From: Nyssa sinensis
Taxonomy: Eukaryota > Streptophyta > Magnoliopsida > Cornales > Nyssaceae
NCBI GenBank assembly: GCA_008638375.1
Contig: CM018051.1
Coordinates: forward strand, 7,594,418-7,658,417
Length of the DNA stretch: 64,000 nucleotides
Reading direction: 5' to 3'
The notes below the pieces were generated by a model. The model was not told the origin of the DNA and made no database searches. It worked only from the letters and a program-made list of their open reading frames with translations. Position 1 is the first letter of the stretch, and every line of letters starts with the position of its first letter. Below, in pieces: positions 59,068 through 64,000 of this stretch. The position numbers were made by a program, and so were the translations under genes.

Positions 59068-61204
59068 TTTCCTACATGCTGACCACTAAATTGTTATTGT
59101 TGTAATACTAAATCTGATACATCCGGTGTAAGTTAGAGTTAGCATAAAAAAACTCTTCTTCTCCCACTCCTACTAAGAAGGGGTCAAGGGAGAGAGAGGG
59201 AGATAGAGAGAGAATTTGATTATGGATATACTTCCAAAGCTTTGGGTCCATATACAACAATATACTTGGTCTTCATAAACAAATTATTTAGTCTATCTAT
59301 ACAAAATATTAGCTCTAATAACCGATAGCTTTATAGAATTTAAAACTTAAATCCTTCGGCTATCAATGTCTCAAAGCACTAGAAAAGTCCATTGAATTGC
59401 TATATATAGTCCCTTGCAGTTCAAGTCTATTGCTATTGGACTTGAATCAAAGTCATTTAGATCTTTTCTATTCAGATCAAAGGTTTCCAACAATCCAAAC
59501 TTTCTCAACTGGTCACCACTTTTCTCTCTGTGGCTTTTTGATCTTTTACCAGATGGTTGCTCAGGCACAATTTCCATCAAAAATGGTGCTTCCACTTCTC
59601 TTCCTTTCACAAGCTTGATTGTTTTATCCACTCTTCTCTCCCGGATCCATTGCTGAGAATACACCAGTATTTCTGTGATACTTGTCAGCTTCTCGAGTTA
59701 CATGCTAGAGTTGGGAGTTGGCTCTCTTCCTTTACGTCTAGAGCTTTCAGATGACATCAAGGAGCTTTTCGGTGAAGATCATGTTGGGTGGTTGTCATGA
59801 ATTCACTCGGATTCTTGATAATTCGTTTGTGACCGAGACGACCCAAAAAATTTTTGACTTTTTTTTTTGGTTTTGGGCCCGTTTTGTCTTTTATGTTGTA
59901 ACTCACTTATATAAGTATATTATCTTTTAGAGTTTTGACTTAAAAGAAGATAACTGTTATTGGGAAAAAAATGGGTTTTGGGTTTTGGAGTTCTTTTTAC
60001 ATCGCTACTCGTGTACGTAAGCATTTTACCAAATCATGTAAATCTTGTGTTTTTTCGATATGTTTTGTTTATTTTTTACTTATTTGAAATCGATTTATTA
60101 TTTGTTTGATCGCTTCCGTACAACAGGTCGTCTCATTGCTTTCCCCTCTGAATCTTTTAAGCTTGAGCCCCCAATTTCATTTAATATCAATAACAAAGAA
60201 CTTGAAAACGTTGAGACTAATTGAGAGGGTTCAGTTTTTGCAAGTTCCACTGCCATGGAAGCAGGATTAAACCCAGCAAGTACTTGCTATGCTTTCTTTA
60301 ATACTGATTGTAAATACTTTCCTTTAGCTTCAATTCTCAGCTGCAAGTGTCTTTGCACCTTCAAAAATCAAAACACAAATCCTTTCTTGATTGACATACT
60401 ACCCAAAGTAAATGAAAAAGAATGGTACCAAATATAATGGTTTATACCTCAATTTGTTCATGAAGTTTACTTTGTACCTCCATTTGCATTTGTGGAGCCT
60501 GACCCATCTGCAAGCTTCTGATAAGCACGACCCTTAATTAGTAGATTCCCTTTTTGCTATAATTATCTACCCTAATTAATCCAATACAATCGGGAACTAT
60601 TTATAACTATTATTACTCATTAATCTGATTCTGGGTTCCATCATTGCTTTCCTCAATGAAATGACCATCTCTCATTTGATTCTCTCTGTAGTATGCATCA
60701 AAGAAATTTGCAATCAGTCCGCATTAGATTTTCAGAATTTTCATGCATCTTAAAAATCCCATAATCCAATGCCTTATACTGACCACCTTGCTTATTGTCA
60801 ATTTAAGTGCCTAACTGTTGACTTCTTCCCAGCCTATGTTTCTGTAGCAATATTCTTATAATTCTTATAATATTTTATGACTTAACAGAGATTAGTAAAC
60901 TCATTACAAAAAGAAAAAGAAAAAGAATTTGCCTGTAAATGGCCCTTTAGGTGGTACAATGTAATTCCAGGAATGCCCATCACCCTCATTAAGGTCTTAG
61001 GTAGTGCCCCTATTCATACAGAAACATCAACGGCATTAGGTCTTATACAGACTTTATATTATATGAACAGAATGGATAATATCATAAAGCTTTTATCAAT
61101 AACTGTCTGATCCTCCAAGCTGTGTGACTGCATTGACGAATCGCTGGTGACGTTCTGGAGTCTGTTTTGGCCTTGGCCTTGCTTTAGTGGATAAAACCAA
61201 GCTC

Positions 61205-61236
<32 letters not shown>

Positions 61237-61950
61237 GTTTTACATTTTTGGAAGATCCATTTCTGTGTTATGGATGAGGGAAGGTTGAATATTGAAACAT
61301 AAAAATGGTGCCTTCGATCCTTTCAGCTCTGCTTCAATATGTGGGAGCTGTAGTTCTCTTTATAATTAGGGAGTTGTTAGCCTGTCCTATGTTCTCACTT
61401 GGTATTTGGAAACACAAGTAGAATTATGATGGAGGGAATATATGCCATTTGTTATAGCTCTTCCTTTCTCCCATTTCCCATTCCATATCAACTTTCTTTT
61501 TTTCTAAGTTCTTTGACTTGAAAAGGTGGGGGAGAAGAATCTCTAATACACCTCTTCACGTATGGTCAGTCTTAGTTAACACATGCATCAATTCATATTA
61601 TGAGAATAGTAATGAAATTTAGAAACAAAATCATTTGTCTGTCTATCTTTAATACCATTTTAAATTATTAAATCATCTAAAAATTTAAGTCATTAAAAAT
61701 AATATAACTTTAATATTATATATTCTAACAGTAAATTATAATGGAGTGAGATAATTTGGCGCTTTGTCGATGTGATAGCTTGCAAGGCATGAAAGCAGCC
61801 CAAATGGTTTCATAGTAGGTATCCTCTTGTTTGTGGCCCAACTGAAGGAAAGAATTTGGGGCTAAACTGCTAAAGTTCTAGGAGTTGTTTGATATTGCTT
61901 AACTTAATACATAATTGATTAATAGAAAATCAGTTTGATATTTAGATATA
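59068..61950. other. gene-free DNA
   Basis: No ORF with a recognisable domain. A 97-codon minus-strand ORF at 59371-59664 is the longest; it has no known motif. A TA microsatellite is at about 61205-61235. Confidence 0.5.
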
Positions 61951-61954
61951 TAGA

Positions 61955-62102
61955 TGTACATGTTAGAATTAATTACGATGACAGACGTGATTAATTGAAC
62001 ATTTGGAGTTCAAAAAGCCCAGCCAAACAGGATAACTTCTGCTTAACTACGGATCATGGTTTTAGGCCGCAAATCTTGTCCCAAAATGGAGAGTCAAACG
62101 GA
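61955..62102. repeat. dispersed repeat, partner 34780-34925
   Basis: See partner; same orientation and order relative to the LBD-bearing repeat, but separated from it by about 400 instead of 1360 bases. Confidence 0.65.
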
Positions 62103-62504
62103 AAATAGATAAATAAGAGAGGGTTTAACAAATTTAATAATTTATTATGTACAAATATTAATAAAAATGATAGATGTAAGAAGAAGAAAAAAATTGTCAC
62201 TACTTTTGAAATATATTTAATAAGTCGGAATTAATCTCATCCATCTTCTTTCTTTTTTTTTTCTGGTCAAAATAGAATAATTAAAAAAATTTCCCCACAA
62301 GCCTTTATAAAATAAAATAGAAAAAAAGACTTAATAAAAGCATTGAAATCATACTTACAATTATATACATGGTTAAAAAAAATAAAAAATAAAAGAAGAT
62401 TCAATCCCCACAAGCCTAAAAAAAAAAAGAGACAAAAAGAGTACCTTACAAACAGGCCTACCCTATCCCCATTCACACCCATTATAAGACCTTCACCCTT
62501 TATG

Positions 62505-62960
62505 GCCCTTTATCCCCTCAGTTAAGTCCTTTATTAATTAACGCCATTTCTCAGTCCGTGTGCCTAATTTCTTTTTCAAAACCACAAATGTCACTATTGC
62601 TTATGAAGCTCAAGCTAGGATTAGAGATCCTGTTTGTGACTCTGTTGCTCATATCTTTGCCTCTTGTAACAACAGGTTATTAATTTTATTTTTTAAAACT
62701 ACTGTTTTATCCAGTTTTTTTCTCATTGTCAAAATGTTATAAATATTTATATGGCTCAATTTTTATTACATATATATATATATATATATCAAGAGTTAAG
62801 TTTTTTTAAAATTTTTTTGGTTTCTATAAAAAAAACAAAAAACCAAAAAACAAAACTAATCCGAACCAACCTGAAAATGTCCAATTCGGGTTGAGTCGAA
62901 TCCAATAATACACGGTTCCGGTTCTATCTTTTTAAAACCGTACAAGGTCGGGTTGGTTTA
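62505..62960. repeat. dispersed repeat carrying an LBD-like fragment, partner 36285-36760
   Basis: Shares TATCCCCTCAGTTAAGTCC, the LBD-like exon, its GT edge, a TA microsatellite and the closing GGTCGGGTTGGTTT. It is followed by GTGCACCCCTAATAG, a string often seen at plant transposon ends. Confidence 0.8.
62587..62675 (+). pseudogene. LBD (LOB-domain) gene fragment B
   Basis: Plus-strand frame NVTIAYEAQARIRDPVC then DSVAHIFASCNN, with a GT right after at 62676. It aligns with the late LOB domain (YEA.AR.RDPVYGCV..I..LQ). This copy has no stop in the motif, whereas fragment A has one; fragment A keeps the Tyr of DPVY that this copy has as Cys. Both therefore descend from a better-preserved fragment. 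No zinc block or start is present. Confidence 0.62.
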
Positions 62961-63343
62961 GGTTTACTGCAACCCGACTTATGTGCACCCCTAATAGTAA
63001 CGGTTGATCCTCTAATTATTAATATCTAATAAATTAATAATATTTATTAAGTAAGAATTTGTTGAAGAACAATTAGTATTTTTTAAAAAAGAAAATTCCT
63101 TTACATTATTACTTGCTAGAAGGAAAAAAAGAGAATATTCGTGCTTATGCCTATGTGTTATGTAACAATTATTAGTAACATTAAGATTTTACTAGTAAAG
63201 AAAGAGACCAAGAGCTCTTTGTAAATTAAATGCAAGAACAATATAACAGTATCAATCAACATGGCAAGAGCAACAGCAACAACTGATCGAACAACATCAG
63301 AAACATAGACACCGCAATAATGACACGATACAAAACGTGAAAT

Positions 63344-63535
63344 GAATTGAATACGTCGAATTTTTTATGTTGTGATATGTTAAATTTGGGTATTAATTTA
63401 AATTTTTGACGCGTTACTGTGTAAGTCTAAAGGAATACAAGAATTGAATTTGTCTAATTTCTTGTATTGTGATATGTTAAATTTGAGTATTGATCTAAAT
63501 TTTTGACATGTTTCTGTGCAAGTCTAAAGGGATAT
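63344..63535. repeat. 97-bp diverged tandem duplication
   Basis: GAATTGAATWYGTC...AAGTCTAAAGG occurs at 63344-63440 and again at 63441-63535 with about fifteen differences. Confidence 0.85.
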
Positions 63536-63720
63536 TCTTCGGTATCTTGGATCTGACTTTTAAAACATACCGAAAGCAACTCCCGAGCTGATATCCTTTT
63601 CGAATCACTCCGACAAGGAAACTTTCAAAACAAGATAAACCAAATATCCGACCTTTCATATTGTATTCTTCTCAGAATTGGGAAGGATTCATCCAAAAAA
63701 GTGGACTCAATGGTACCCTC

Positions 63721-63848
63721 CAATTCATGACGAATTTTCTTTCAATTACAATGTTTCCCTTCTTTAAGTTTATTCTCACTTAATCAATTCATGACGAATT
63801 TCCTTTCAATTACAATGTTTCCTTTCTTTAAGTTTATTCTCACTTAAT
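63721..63848. repeat. 64-bp recent tandem duplication
   Basis: CAATTCATGACGAATTT...CACTTAAT at 63721-63784 and 63785-63848, differing at two bases. Confidence 0.93.
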
Positions 63849-64000
63849 CATCGGGACAGCCATCACTAAGACCAATCTGTTAACCTTTAATCACTTATTT
63901 TACAGGAAAAGTTAGGTAGGAATCACATCTGATCAATAATTAGCAATAACATATTGAACCAACGACGTGAATTACTCACCCAATTAAGAGAATAAGTCTC

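Larger units (their letters stand above)
62961..64000. other. gene-free DNA with short tandem duplications
   Basis: No supported gene. Holds the two duplications listed separately. Confidence 0.5.

Noticed and set aside
59371..59664. 97-codon minus-strand ORF
   Set aside because: No motif, no promoter signal that I can support, and overlapping ORFs on the other strand; chance is likely.
1..64000. tRNA or rRNA genes
   Set aside because: I looked for typical tRNA arm motifs such as GGTTCGAATCC and for rRNA-like sequence and saw none; a covariance-model scan would be decisive.

Overview
The window is nuclear DNA of a flowering plant. It is AT-rich, has long stretches without genes, and is filled with plant-specific transposons: a Mutator-like element, a CACTA (En/Spm) element, two Ty1/copia elements and a Ty3/gypsy chromovirus. 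I see no intact host gene. The only host-gene candidates are a 72-codon ORF with a TATA box, present twice, and two small fragments resembling LATERAL ORGAN BOUNDARIES domain (LBD) genes. I cannot name the species. Exactly 100 Ns at 18370-18469 show that this is a scaffold join.

Layout. 1 to about 4573: the 5' end and transposase of a Mutator-like element (MULE) on the minus strand, with its left end outside the window. 4574-18369: the first copy of a duplicated block, holding a small ORF, a minisatellite, the 3' part of a copia element, and a CACTA element inserted in it, cut off by the N gap. 18470-22005: the 3' end of a Ty3/gypsy chromovirus and its 2.9 kb LTR. 22006-28288: gene-free AT-rich DNA. 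28294-33274: a complete but mutated copia element with both LTRs, PBS, PPT and an AAAAG target duplication. 33280-40937: gene-free DNA with dispersed repeats and an LBD fragment. 40938-54317: the second copy of the block. 54318-59067: the rest of the CACTA element and the 5' half of the copia element. 59068-64000: gene-free DNA with a second LBD fragment and short tandem duplications.

How the parts fit. In the second copy the whole nest is readable. A copia element (42889-59067, minus strand) was split in its integrase region by an 11.4 kb CACTA element (45181-56609) flanked by TAC. The CACTA carries a TNP2-like transposase and a second, TNPA-like gene, both on the minus strand, between ends packed with a GCGACGCAC motif; a 161-bp satellite lies near its 3' end. 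The copia reverse transcriptase was already dead and one LTR already truncated before the block was copied, because both copies share these defects. The copies then diverged mainly by repeat number: 11 versus 8 satellite units, and one versus three copies of a 33-bp piece spanning a splice acceptor.

The main open question is whether the two blocks are a true segmental duplication or two haplotypes joined in one scaffold. The N gap at the end of the first copy makes the second reading a serious possibility. Identity and divergence statements are by-eye comparisons, not alignments.
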